This document shows, piece after piece, positions 44,256 to 51,228 of a stretch of DNA of 64,000 nt. The stretch comes from Bog-473 sp963764305 (GTDB taxonomy: Bacteria; Actinomycetota; Acidimicrobiia; Acidimicrobiales; RAAP-2). The notes under the pieces are model-generated. The model saw only the letters and a list, made by a program, of their open reading frames with translations, did not search any database and was not told where the DNA came from. Both the position numbers and the translations under genes were made by a program. The DNA lies in contig CAVXSD010000010.1 in the NCBI GenBank assembly GCA_963764305.1, positions 62,001 to 126,000 on the forward strand, read 5' to 3'. Position 1 is the first letter of the stretch. Each line of letters begins with the position of its first letter.

Positions 44256-45623
44256 TCAAGTCGCCGCCACGGCGAAAAGCTTCCAGGTCCCAGGGAATCC
44301 TTTGAGCTGGTGATCACCGCGCTCGCTGAATTCGATGCCCGAGCCCACGACCAGATCCTTGACGGTCCCGGACACGAGGATTTCCCCAGCTACTGCGAGC
44401 GCACACAGGCGGGCGGCAACATGTATCGCGAGACCCCCGAGAACACCTCCTCGGACCTCGCACTCTCCGGTGTGAAGTCCCATATAGAGATCGATCCCGA
44501 GCTTCCTGGTGGCATCACCTACGGCTCGGGCACAACGGATCGCCCGCGCGGGACCGTCGAACGTGGCGACGAAGCCGTCGCCGGTGGTCTGGATCTCCTG
44601 TCCTCGGAACCGGCGAACCTCGCTCCGAATTCTGCGATCATGCTCGTCGAGCAGAGATCGCCACCGCTGGTCACCCAGGGAGAAGGCCCGTTCGGTGGAC
44701 CCGACGATGTCGGTGAACAGAATCGTCGTGAGGATGCGTTCGATCTCCACCTGGGGGCGCTCGCCGGTCAAGAATTCGGCAATCTCGTCGAGTGCTGCCT
44801 CGCTGTGGGCGACCATCGCGAAGTCCCGGCCAGCGAGCTCGACCAGCTTCGCTCCGGTGATGTGCTCGGCGAGATAGCGACCCTGCTCTATGGGCGGACG
44901 TGGAGTCCCTTGGACGTGCAGCACCAAGGTCGGAACCTGGAGGAGCGGGAGCGCCTCTCTGACATCGAGGTTGTGAAGGATGTAGTCGAATTGGGTCGCC
45001 GCCGTGCCAGGAGTGGCGGCGGAGCGGAACATCCTGGCGAGGCACCGGCTGAATTCGGCGTCGCTCCCCATGTCGGGATTGGACGTCCGCACCCACTCGG
45101 GAGTTCCCCACGTGGTCCTCACCCGCCCGATGAACGCGTCAACAATCTCAGGTCTCATTCCGATGGGGTAGTCGTTGGCGATGAGGTACCGGGAAGAAGA
45201 GTTGAACAACACCAGGGCGCTCACTCGTCCCGGGTTCATGGCGGCGAACAAGATGGCAATTGGCCCGGCATCGCCGACAGCGACGATGGCTGCTCTGTTC
45301 GAACCCGCTGCGTCGAGCACGGCCCTAACGTCCTCGGCCCATTCCTCCCAGGTCGGGGTGGCCGCGAGGGGAACATCGTCCGACCCGCCGGTGCCCCGGC
45401 GGTCAAAGATGATGACCCTGCTGAAGTCGGCCAATCGGCCTAGGAGCTGGGCGTACATGGGCAGGTCCCAGAAATGTTCGAAGTGACTGCCCAAGCCGTG
45501 GAAGTAAAGAAGATCGAGTGGTCCGTCACCAAAGACCTGGAAGGCGACGTACGCCTCGGACACCTTCACGTACTGGGTCTCGGGTCGATCCATACGCCGC
45601 ACAGTCTTGCTCGTTCGGTCCAT
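44256..45623 (-). CDS. Hydrolase-adenylate cyclase fusion, copy 4 (both domains altered)
   Basis: About 455 residues (start at 45623, preceded by AGGA; ATG 45593 is an alternative). The elbow reads VAVGDAGP, so the nucleophile Ser is replaced by Gly. The His position reads LAGRDFAM. The hydrolase domain cannot be catalytic. In the cyclase domain the metal Asp residues remain (FTDIVGST, TTGDG). The Lys before TTGDG is Gln (EIQTTGDG), and the GDD motif is GGVLGG, so both substrate-specifying residues are changed. The Arg in HVAARL remains. It may use another nucleotide or act as a pseudocyclase. Confidence 0.85.
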   Translation of the reverse strand: MDRTSKTVRRMDRPETQYVKVSEAYVAFQVFGDGPLDLLYFHGLGSHFEHFWDLPMYAQLLGRLADFSRVIIFDRRGTGGSDDVPLAATPTWEEWAEDVRAVLDAAGSNRAAIVAVGDAGPIAILFAAMNPGRVSALVLFNSSSRYLIANDYPIGMRPEIVDAFIGRVRTTWGTPEWVRTSNPDMGSDAEFSRCLARMFRSAATPGTAATQFDYILHNLDVREALPLLQVPTLVLHVQGTPRPPIEQGRYLAEHITGAKLVELAGRDFAMVAHSEAALDEIAEFLTGERPQVEIERILTTILFTDIVGSTERAFSLGDQRWRSLLDEHDRRIRSEVRRFRGQEIQTTGDGFVATFDGPARAIRCARAVGDATRKLGIDLYMGLHTGECEVRGGVLGGLAIHVAARLCALAVAGEILVSGTVKDLVVGSGIEFSERGDHQLKGFPGTWKLFAVAAT

Positions 45624-45761
45624 GGTTGTCCTGCGGCAGTCGATCAGGAGGTGTTGTAGGTGCCGCCAAGCCTTCCGGGTCGTGAAGGGCCAAACCCGCG
45701 CGCCCAACTCCCTCCGGTATCTCTGGCTCCGGGACGACGCGCCTCGAAGCGGACTGCCGCC

Positions 45762-45812
45762 GCCTGTCCCCGAACGCCGGGCTGGTGGGGCAATTCGTCA
45801 CGACGGGGACAC
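45762..45812 (+). repeat. Array hairpin H33 (full length)
   Basis: Outer stem TGTCCCCG/CGGGGACA is perfect over 8 bp and differs from TGCCCCCG/CGGGGGCA of H17 by a compensated pair. It lies in a divergent gap. Confidence 0.8.
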
Positions 45813-45817
45813 TCGGG

Positions 45818-45844
45818 TTGACAGGCTCGGAGCGCCCGTATACA
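45818..45844 (+). promoter_or_regulatory. Possible sigma70-type promoter
   Basis: TTGACA (45818-45823) and TATACA (45839-45844) with a 15-bp spacer, ~70 bp before the next plus-strand gene. The spacer is short, so this is tentative. Confidence 0.3.
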
Positions 45845-45912
45845 GCAGTTGCAATCGGTCCAGCATGGGCCGAAGTGGCATCCTGGGGGTGATTGAGGAG
45901 CGAGGAAAGCAC

Positions 45913-46407
45913 ATGCAGCAGCCAACGCCAAATCCCGCGCTCCGACGCCTCGAGGATCTCGTAGGAACGTGGGTAATGGAGGCACGGATCCCGGGTATGC
46001 CGGTGGCACGCGCCGAGGCGGTGTTCGAGTGGCTCGAAGGTGGGGCTTTTCTTATCCAACACGCCGACGCAGAGGCCCCGACCGAATCGATGCCTCCGGA
46101 GTTGATTCAAAACTCGCCGTTCCCGCTGGTCACCATCATCGCCGTCGATGACGCAAGCGATAACTACGCCTTTGCCTACGCAGACGCTCGCGGCGTCCGA
46201 CGGGTATACAAGATGAGCCTAAGCACCGGAGAGTGGAAGATTTGGGGTCAGTCGGGTCCCGAGTTCTTCCAGCGCTTCAGCGGCACGTTCGCCGACAACG
46301 GCGAGAGGGTTGATGGTCGTTGGGAGCGATCGGTGGACGGCGAAGTCTGGGAGCTCGACTTCAATGTCGTTTACGCGAAGGTCGGAAGCCTGGCGACCGG
46401 AGCATGA
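45913..46407 (+). CDS. DUF1579/FABP-like beta-barrel protein
   Basis: 164 residues; ATG at 45913 with GAGGAAAG upstream. LRRLEDLVGTWVMEARIPGM, EAVFEWLEGGAFLIQH, DDASDNYAFAYADARGVRR and FFQRFSGTFADNGERVDGRW match small lipocalin-like proteins of the DUF1579 type. Ligand and role are unknown. Confidence 0.65.
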   Translation: MQQPTPNPALRRLEDLVGTWVMEARIPGMPVARAEAVFEWLEGGAFLIQHADAEAPTESMPPELIQNSPFPLVTIIAVDDASDNYAFAYADARGVRRVYKMSLSTGEWKIWGQSGPEFFQRFSGTFADNGERVDGRWERSVDGEVWELDFNVVYAKVGSLATGA

Positions 46408-46424
46408 GGTAAAGGCCACTTCAG

Positions 46425-46440
46425 CTCGCCCACAGGCGAG
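46425..46440. terminator. Hairpin between convergent genes
   Basis: CTCGCC-CACA-GGCGAG, a perfect 6-bp stem 18 bp after one stop and before the other. No T-run, so termination is inferred only from position. Confidence 0.35.
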
Positions 46441-46491
46441 TGCATCGGTATCAGCCTTGGCTGAGCCGCTCGTGCCATCTCCGGGTGGTGG

Positions 46492-46869
46492 TCACGGGGC
46501 GATTGCATCCTCACGTAGCCAATGAATAGTCATGCGGCTAACCAACGCAACTGTGAACGAGTACCGATGGAAGACGACGACCGGGTCAGTGAGAAGAGCG
46601 CCCACGAGGTCGAAGATCCGTTGGTCGACGACGGCGATCACGTCGTCGCCTAGCTCCGTGAAGTCTGATGGCACGACGAAGGGTCGAGTCGCTGCGAACT
46701 GCGCTTCCCAGTACTTCCTGATCGCCGACTTGCCCTTGAGCACGACTCCGTGAGCCACATCAGGCCACTGGACCTCGTCGGCCATCATGGCCAGGAGATC
46801 GTCGATCCTCCGCTCGTTGAAGAGCTCATAGGCTCGTTCCAGAGACGCGACCTTTTCGGCGCTTTTCAC
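46492..46869 (-). CDS. SnoaL-like/NTF2-fold protein
   Basis: 125 residues from a GTG. VASLERAYELFNERRIDDLL, ADEVQWPDVAHGVVLKGKSA, IRKYWEAQFAATRPFVVPSD and VVVFHRYSFTVALVSRMTIHW fit the NTF2/SnoaL fold (polyketide-cyclase-like, ketosteroid-isomerase superfamily). The ligand is unknown. Confidence 0.75.
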   Translation of the reverse strand: MKSAEKVASLERAYELFNERRIDDLLAMMADEVQWPDVAHGVVLKGKSAIRKYWEAQFAATRPFVVPSDFTELGDDVIAVVDQRIFDLVGALLTDPVVVFHRYSFTVALVSRMTIHWLREDAIAP

Positions 46870-46886
46870 TCCCCAACCGTACGTCG

Positions 46887-46923
46887 GAGGGTGCCCCAGT
46901 ACATTGCCGCCGGGATTGTGGCG
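46887..46923 (+). repeat. Array hairpin H34
   Basis: GAGGGTGCCCCAGTACATTGC, then CGCCGGGATTGTGGCGGGC. It fills the 58-bp gap between two minus-strand genes. Confidence 0.7.
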
Positions 46924-46927
46924 GGCT

Positions 46928-47506
46928 TCAGCCTTCGAGCAACCGAAAGGCAAGCCGTCTGCCTCGCCCTAGTTTAATCGCAAGCGCAATCCACAACTGG
47001 AAGAGGGCATCGACAAGTGCCTCTTGGTCCTCACCAACGTAGACCGGCCGTAATCCGACGCCTTCGATCACCTCTTCAACCGTGGGCCGGTCGTCTTCCA
47101 GAGAGGAGAAGAACATGTCGGCTCTTCCGTCGGCGAACACCGGGTCAGCCAAGTTCTCCCAGCCGAGCGTGTTGAATGCCCGGGCATATCGGACAGACGA
47201 TGGGAGAGAAGCTCTGGCGTTGGCCACATTTGCCCCCATCTGATTGGTGGCATCGATCACCAGCTTGCCCCCCATTACAGTCCCTTGTTCAGCCGTGAGA
47301 TCCGAAACCGCGGCGCCTGGTATGGCAAGAACGATGACATCTGCGTCGAGCAGCGCCTCATCAATGGGTAAGACGTTTGCAGTTGTTCCCGCCCCGATTT
47401 CATCATCTGCGTGTCGGGATCCGTAGGTGACTTGATGTCCTGCGTCTGACAGAGCTCGCCCAAGGGTTAAGCCGATGCGGCCAGTACCAATGACTGATAC
47501 TTTCAT
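46928..47506 (-). CDS. NADPH-dependent F420 reductase-like oxidoreductase
   Basis: 192 residues. KVSVIGTGRIGLTLGRALSD is the Rossmann GxGxxG. VTYGSRHADDE, DADVIVLAIPG, KLVIDATNQMGANVANARAS and RYARAFNTLGWENLADPVF match the F420_oxidored family (NADP binding, hydride transfer to F420). The C-terminal dimer helix is present. It could supply reduced F420 to the nitroreductase and LLM proteins of the array. Confidence 0.82.
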   Translation of the reverse strand: MKVSVIGTGRIGLTLGRALSDAGHQVTYGSRHADDEIGAGTTANVLPIDEALLDADVIVLAIPGAAVSDLTAEQGTVMGGKLVIDATNQMGANVANARASLPSSVRYARAFNTLGWENLADPVFADGRADMFFSSLEDDRPTVEEVIEGVGLRPVYVGEDQEALVDALFQLWIALAIKLGRGRRLAFRLLEG

Positions 47507-47610
47507 GACGAACCTCTAAGACCGACTCCTGGGAACGAGATCTGCTTTTCTGCGGATCGTTCAACCATCCTAGACGCCGAAGTCGGGAGTCAGGGACGAG
47601 CCAGGGCGGA

Positions 47611-47638
47611 GACTGCCCCAGTTCGCCGGGACGGGCAT
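47611..47638 (+). repeat. Array hairpin H35 (left arm)
   Basis: GACTGCCCCAGTTCGCCGGG, then ACGGGCAT. Confidence 0.7.
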
Positions 47639-47687
47639 ACCCATCGGATTCTCGTTTGTGAGGGGTCGTCGGGCAAAGCGGAGGCGA

Positions 47688-48299
47688 TCATCGAGTTCCT
47701 TCAGACGAGTTCACCGCTCGTCGTCCGAAGAGAGCACTCTCAAGCATGTAGAAGAAGGCGATCAGCGCAAAGAGAACGATGCTCAGCGTCGGCCACCCAA
47801 AGGCGAACAAGGTGGCCGTGAGGTATATCCAAGGCCCGGGGAGAAAGCTCCGTGAGATACCGGTCACCGTCTTCGCATCGGCATCGGCACGCAGTAGCCG
47901 CCTACCCCTCGCTGCGTAGAACCACAAAGCGTTGTAAGCGAGGGCGGTCAGCGTAAGGGTGAATCCGTAGGTCAACGCGGCCGCCTCGAGCCCTGGACGA
48001 TGGATGTTCTCGGCGACGAGCTTCGTGGGGAAGGGAACGAATGCCACAAGCATCAAGAAGACAACGTTGATCATCAGGAACGTGCGATCGACCTTGTCGA
48101 TCTGCGAGAAGACCCCGTGGTGATTCACCCACATGATCCCGATCGTGAGGAAGCTCACCGCGTACGCCACATAGGACGGCCAGCCATGGACCAATGCCTT
48201 TCCCAGGGGGACCCCTGTGACACTTACGTTGAGGATGAGCAACGTGGCCGCGATGGCAAATACGCCGTCACTGAAGGTTTCGAGTCGCGCCGTGGTCAC
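47688..48299 (-). CDS. TMEM175-family (DUF1211) potassium channel
   Basis: 203 residues and six hydrophobic segments. TARLETFSDGVFAIAATLLI carries the R-x(3)-FSDGVFAI signature whose residues line the pore in bacterial TMEM175. VNHHGVFSQIDKVDRTFLMI and LVAFVPFPTKLVAE are also typical. It is the third K+ channel-type gene in this window besides 10256 and 49588. Confidence 0.88.
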   Translation of the reverse strand: MTTARLETFSDGVFAIAATLLILNVSVTGVPLGKALVHGWPSYVAYAVSFLTIGIMWVNHHGVFSQIDKVDRTFLMINVVFLMLVAFVPFPTKLVAENIHRPGLEAAALTYGFTLTLTALAYNALWFYAARGRRLLRADADAKTVTGISRSFLPGPWIYLTATLFAFGWPTLSIVLFALIAFFYMLESALFGRRAVNSSEGTR

Positions 48300-48393
48300 G
48301 GCGGCAGGCTATCCCTACAATGGCTGACTACCGGCGGTGGGATTGAGCAGAGCATTCGGGACAACAGAAAAGTGCCTACGCGGGTGGGCTATG

Positions 48394-48443
48394 GATGCCC
48401 CCGTACAACCGAGAGGGTGGGACACGTCGGCACAGCGGGGCAG
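48394..48443 (+). repeat. Array hairpin H36 (full length)
   Basis: GATGCCCCCGTACAACCGA, loop GAGGGTGGGACACG, TCGGCACAGCGGGGCAG. Outer TGCCCC/GGGGCA and inner CCGA/TCGG stems. It is the left end of duplicated unit B. Confidence 0.8.
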
Positions 48444-48471
48444 ACCCCGGAGAACACTGTGTCGGATCGGT

Positions 48472-48930
48472 TCAGGCGCGGGCTTGGGACGTGTCCACGA
48501 TCAGCACGCTCGCAGAACAATTATGTGCCACCTTGTTTGGAACGCTGCCCAACACGAAGCGGCGCATGCCGGTCATCCCCCGGTTACCGACCACGACCAA
48601 GTCAGCGGAGGCGGCGGTAGCGACTCGCAGCAGTTCCTCACCCGCGTGCCCACCAACGCAGTGCGCCTCTGCCTGCACCCCGGCACGATCAGCACGGGCG
48701 ATCGCATGGTCGCAGATGCGCTGGCCCTCGGTATGAATAGCCTCGTTCACTTCCATGATGTCAACCGGCGGCGCTCCAAGCTCGGCCCCGGTCGCAGTCG
48801 CGGTCGCGACCCTGTGTGCGTGCACAACATGCAAGCGAGCTCCGGTCAGACGCGCGAGCTCAATTGCCGCGTCGACCGCGACATTCGCGCCCGCCGACCC
48901 ATCAGTCCCGACCACGATCTGCTGGTACAT
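48472..48930 (-). CDS. Universal stress protein (UspA family), copy B
   Basis: 152 residues from MYQQIVVGTDGSAGAN, full length. The ATP-binding motif GNRGMTGMRRFVLGSVPNKV is followed by AHNCSASVLIVDT, giving a complete Usp fold. This is the intact version of the gene at 13748. Confidence 0.9.
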   Translation of the reverse strand: MYQQIVVGTDGSAGANVAVDAAIELARLTGARLHVVHAHRVATATATGAELGAPPVDIMEVNEAIHTEGQRICDHAIARADRAGVQAEAHCVGGHAGEELLRVATAASADLVVVGNRGMTGMRRFVLGSVPNKVAHNCSASVLIVDTSQARA

Positions 48931-49125
48931 CGTCACCGCTCCTCGGTTGCTTTCACCGCGACGCCGCCTCTGTGGGCGCCGTGTTTTCTCGATACAGAGA
49001 TCACTCCTAATCGTCAACGGGCATCGCCGCACGCTACCGAGCGGCCCCCACGGCTGTCGACTAACGGATCGGCAGTGTGACATCAGTTCCAGACAGATAC
49101 ACCGTAATCCCTCATGTCCGGGGCG

Positions 49126-49298
49126 AGCCCCGCTTCGCCGGTTATGCGTGCACCTGCGAGGACATCAGCCAGAGCGCACGAGGCCCGCTCCCCCACTCCC
49201 CACCCGGCTCATCGTCGGCTCGGTTCCGGACGGGGTGGCAGAGGCGCCTCGTCTCGGGTGGGACCGACGTTTGGAGCTGCCGTTCACGCTTGAAGTCG
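49126..49298 (+). repeat. Long repeat L4 (hairpin H37), right end truncated
   Basis: Same as L2 up to ...TTCACGCTTGAAGTCG, then unrelated sequence. The right arm is missing. It is the last array repeat in the window. Confidence 0.75.
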
Positions 49299-49587
49299 AA
49301 ACCCGTGCCTGGCTGTCCGGCTTTCAGAGCCAGTCCTCCACGACCCAGACCGCGGACAACCAGATCCGCAAGGACCTCGGGCTGCCCAGTTCTTCTTCGT
49401 TTCCCTGATCCAGACTCTCCCGCGGGGGAGGTCCCTCGCCGACGGTGAGGACACCGAGGGTCAACGTCGTACTCGGAGCGATTTCACTCATCCGAGCTGT
49501 CGGCATGATTCCGAGTGTTGGGCCGCGTGTGAGTGTCCCAAAGACAGAGCGGCTTGCTCGGTGGGCCGCGGCCACGCCGCGGCACAG
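49299..49587. other. Junction between the array and the core region
   Basis: The frame from L4 continues as ETRAWLSGFQSQSSTTQTADN, then LGLPSSSSFP and a stop at ~49409; it looks protein-like and may be the truncated end of a gene cut by the repeat. The rest, to the K+ channel stop, shows nothing that I recognise. Confidence 0.4.
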
Positions 49588-50214
49588 CTACGACTCGGTC
49601 GAAGGAGCGGGATCGGCCGGCGGGGTGATCCGGCTGCGGGCGGCATTGAAGATGAGGCGGACAACGGCGCCGATGATGGCAAGGTCGAGCAGCATCTGGG
49701 CCGAGACCACCAGGCGGGCGGGGTCGGTGCGCGGGGTGATGTCACCGAACCCCACCGTCGAGAAGATGCTGATCGTGAAGTAGAGGGCCCGAGTCTGGTT
49801 GAGCCGTTGGGTGAAGGTGAGGGGCGCCTCGTGCGACATCCCCAGGTAGATACCGGAGAACGCGATGAGGAACAGCACGATCACGATGCCGAGGGCCTCT
49901 ATCGCCCGCAGCTCGGGGAGCTCGGCCACCGAGATCCGGCGGATCTGCCAGGCGAAGACGGACCCGATGAGCGCGATGTCGGCTCCGAGGCGCAAGAAGG
50001 CCCGCAAGCCGGACTCGTGACCGATGGGCACCACGTAGAACGCGCCGATGATGATCACCCAACAGAGCGCGACGGTCGCGCCGCACCGGAAAATGGCGCG
50101 GCGGCGTGACGCCGGGTCCAGATCGGCGAGACGGAGGGGCGTGGCCGGGACGCGGTCCTTACGGCTCAGCCGCGTTCGGGAACCCGAGCCAGAGGGTGCA
50201 TCTCCTGTCTCCAT
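49588..50214 (-). CDS. Potassium channel-family membrane protein
   Basis: 208 residues from METGDAPSG (an upstream ATG at 50220). Hydrophobic segments are ATVALCWVIIIGAFYVVPIG, GADIALIGSVFAWQI and ALGIVIVLFLIAFSGIYLG. A pore loop TRALYFTISIFSTVGFGDIT with the K+ filter TVGFGD follows, then a last helix QMLLDLAIIGAVVRLIF. No RCK domain. It is an Ion_trans_2-type channel. Confidence 0.85.
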   Translation of the reverse strand: METGDAPSGSGSRTRLSRKDRVPATPLRLADLDPASRRRAIFRCGATVALCWVIIIGAFYVVPIGHESGLRAFLRLGADIALIGSVFAWQIRRISVAELPELRAIEALGIVIVLFLIAFSGIYLGMSHEAPLTFTQRLNQTRALYFTISIFSTVGFGDITPRTDPARLVVSAQMLLDLAIIGAVVRLIFNAARSRITPPADPAPSTES

Positions 50215-50307
50215 TGCCACATGACGCTAACGACACGGGCGCCGTGGGTGGGGCATGCGCTGGTGGAGTGCGGATTCGTGCGCAATCCGGTTCGTGTCGT
50301 GCGGGTG

Positions 50308-51195
50308 CTACAGCCCCCGCACGATCGCGACCATCTTCTCGCCGCACTCGGTCGGGTTCTGCGCCACCTGGGCGCCGGCGGCGGACAGCGCGTCCATCTT
50401 GGCCTGCGCCGTGCCCTGGGAACCCGAGATGATGGCGCCTGCGTGCCCCATCTTGCGACCCGGGGGCGCGGTGACCCCGGCGATGTAGGCCGCCACCGGC
50501 TTGGTCACGCTCGACGCGATGAAATCTGCGGCACGTTCCTCTTCGGATCCGCCGATCTCGCCGATCATCATGACGGCCTTGGTCTCGGGGTCGGCCTCGA
50601 ACGCGGCAAGGCAGTCGATGAAGTTGGTGCCAGGCACCGGGTCGCCGCCGATGCCGACGCAGGTGGTCTGCCCGATGCCCTGCTGCGAGAGCTCGTGCAG
50701 GGCCTGGTAGGTCAGCGTGCCCGAGCGGGACACGATGCCGACCGGTCCGCCCGCCAGCGCGATGTCCCCCGACGTGATGCCGATGTTGCACTTTCCGGGG
50801 CTGATGATGCCGGGGCAGTTGGGGCCGAGGAGACGCGTCCCCGGGAACTCCTGGACCAGGCGGTTGTAGGCGACCGCCTCGTCCTGGGCCGGGATGCCCT
50901 CGGTGATGCAGACGATGAAGGCGATGCCGGCTTCCGCCGCCTCGATGATGGCGTCGGCCGCTCCCCGCGGCGGCACCGAGATGAACGACGCCGTCGCGCC
51001 GGTCTCCTTCACGGCCTCGGCCACAGAGGCGAAGACCGGGATCCCCTCGATCTCCTCACCGCCCCGTTTTGGGTTGGTGCCCCCGACGACCTTGGTGCCG
51101 TAGGCCTTGTTGCGCAGTCCGTGATAGAGCCCCTGGCTCGTAGGGCTGATGCCCTGGATCACGACCTTGGTCGTCTCGTCGACGAAAATGCTCAC
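50308..51195 (-). CDS. sucD: Succinate-CoA ligase (ADP-forming), alpha subunit
   Basis: 295 residues, full length. The CoA-binding domain is SIFVDETTKVVIQGISPTSQ ... GTNPKRGG. NCPGIISPGKCNIGI, VGIVSRSGTLTYQALHELSQ and the phospho-His region GRKMGHAGAIISGSQGTA are all present. It lies 33 bp downstream of sucC on the same strand. Catalyses succinyl-CoA + ADP + Pi to succinate + ATP in the TCA cycle. Confidence 0.96.
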   Translation of the reverse strand: MSIFVDETTKVVIQGISPTSQGLYHGLRNKAYGTKVVGGTNPKRGGEEIEGIPVFASVAEAVKETGATASFISVPPRGAADAIIEAAEAGIAFIVCITEGIPAQDEAVAYNRLVQEFPGTRLLGPNCPGIISPGKCNIGITSGDIALAGGPVGIVSRSGTLTYQALHELSQQGIGQTTCVGIGGDPVPGTNFIDCLAAFEADPETKAVMMIGEIGGSEEERAADFIASSVTKPVAAYIAGVTAPPGRKMGHAGAIISGSQGTAQAKMDALSAAGAQVAQNPTECGEKMVAIVRGL

Positions 51196-51228
51196 GTTGG
51201 TTCCTGTTCTCTCTCGTGTCCGGGGCGC

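Larger units (their letters stand above)
48394..49298. repeat. Duplicated unit, copy B (hairpin - uspA - long repeat)
   Basis: Nearly identical to 13621-14526, including non-coding DNA on both sides of uspA. It differs in the hairpin's left arm (GTACAACCGA versus GTTCGCCGA) and in the one-base indel in uspA. Confidence 0.88.

Noticed and set aside
975..49298. Classical integron with attC sites
   Set aside because: The hairpins lack GTTRRRY/RYYYAAC core boxes, genes lie on both strands, and no integrase is in the window. The similarity is kept only as an architectural analogy.
975..49298. CRISPR array
   Set aside because: The repeats are spaced by whole genes, not by ~30-40-bp spacers, and no cas genes are present.
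51060..51090. GTGCCCCCG word resembling a hairpin left arm inside sucD
   Set aside because: It is coding sequence (GGTNPKR region), with no CGCC continuation or right arm.
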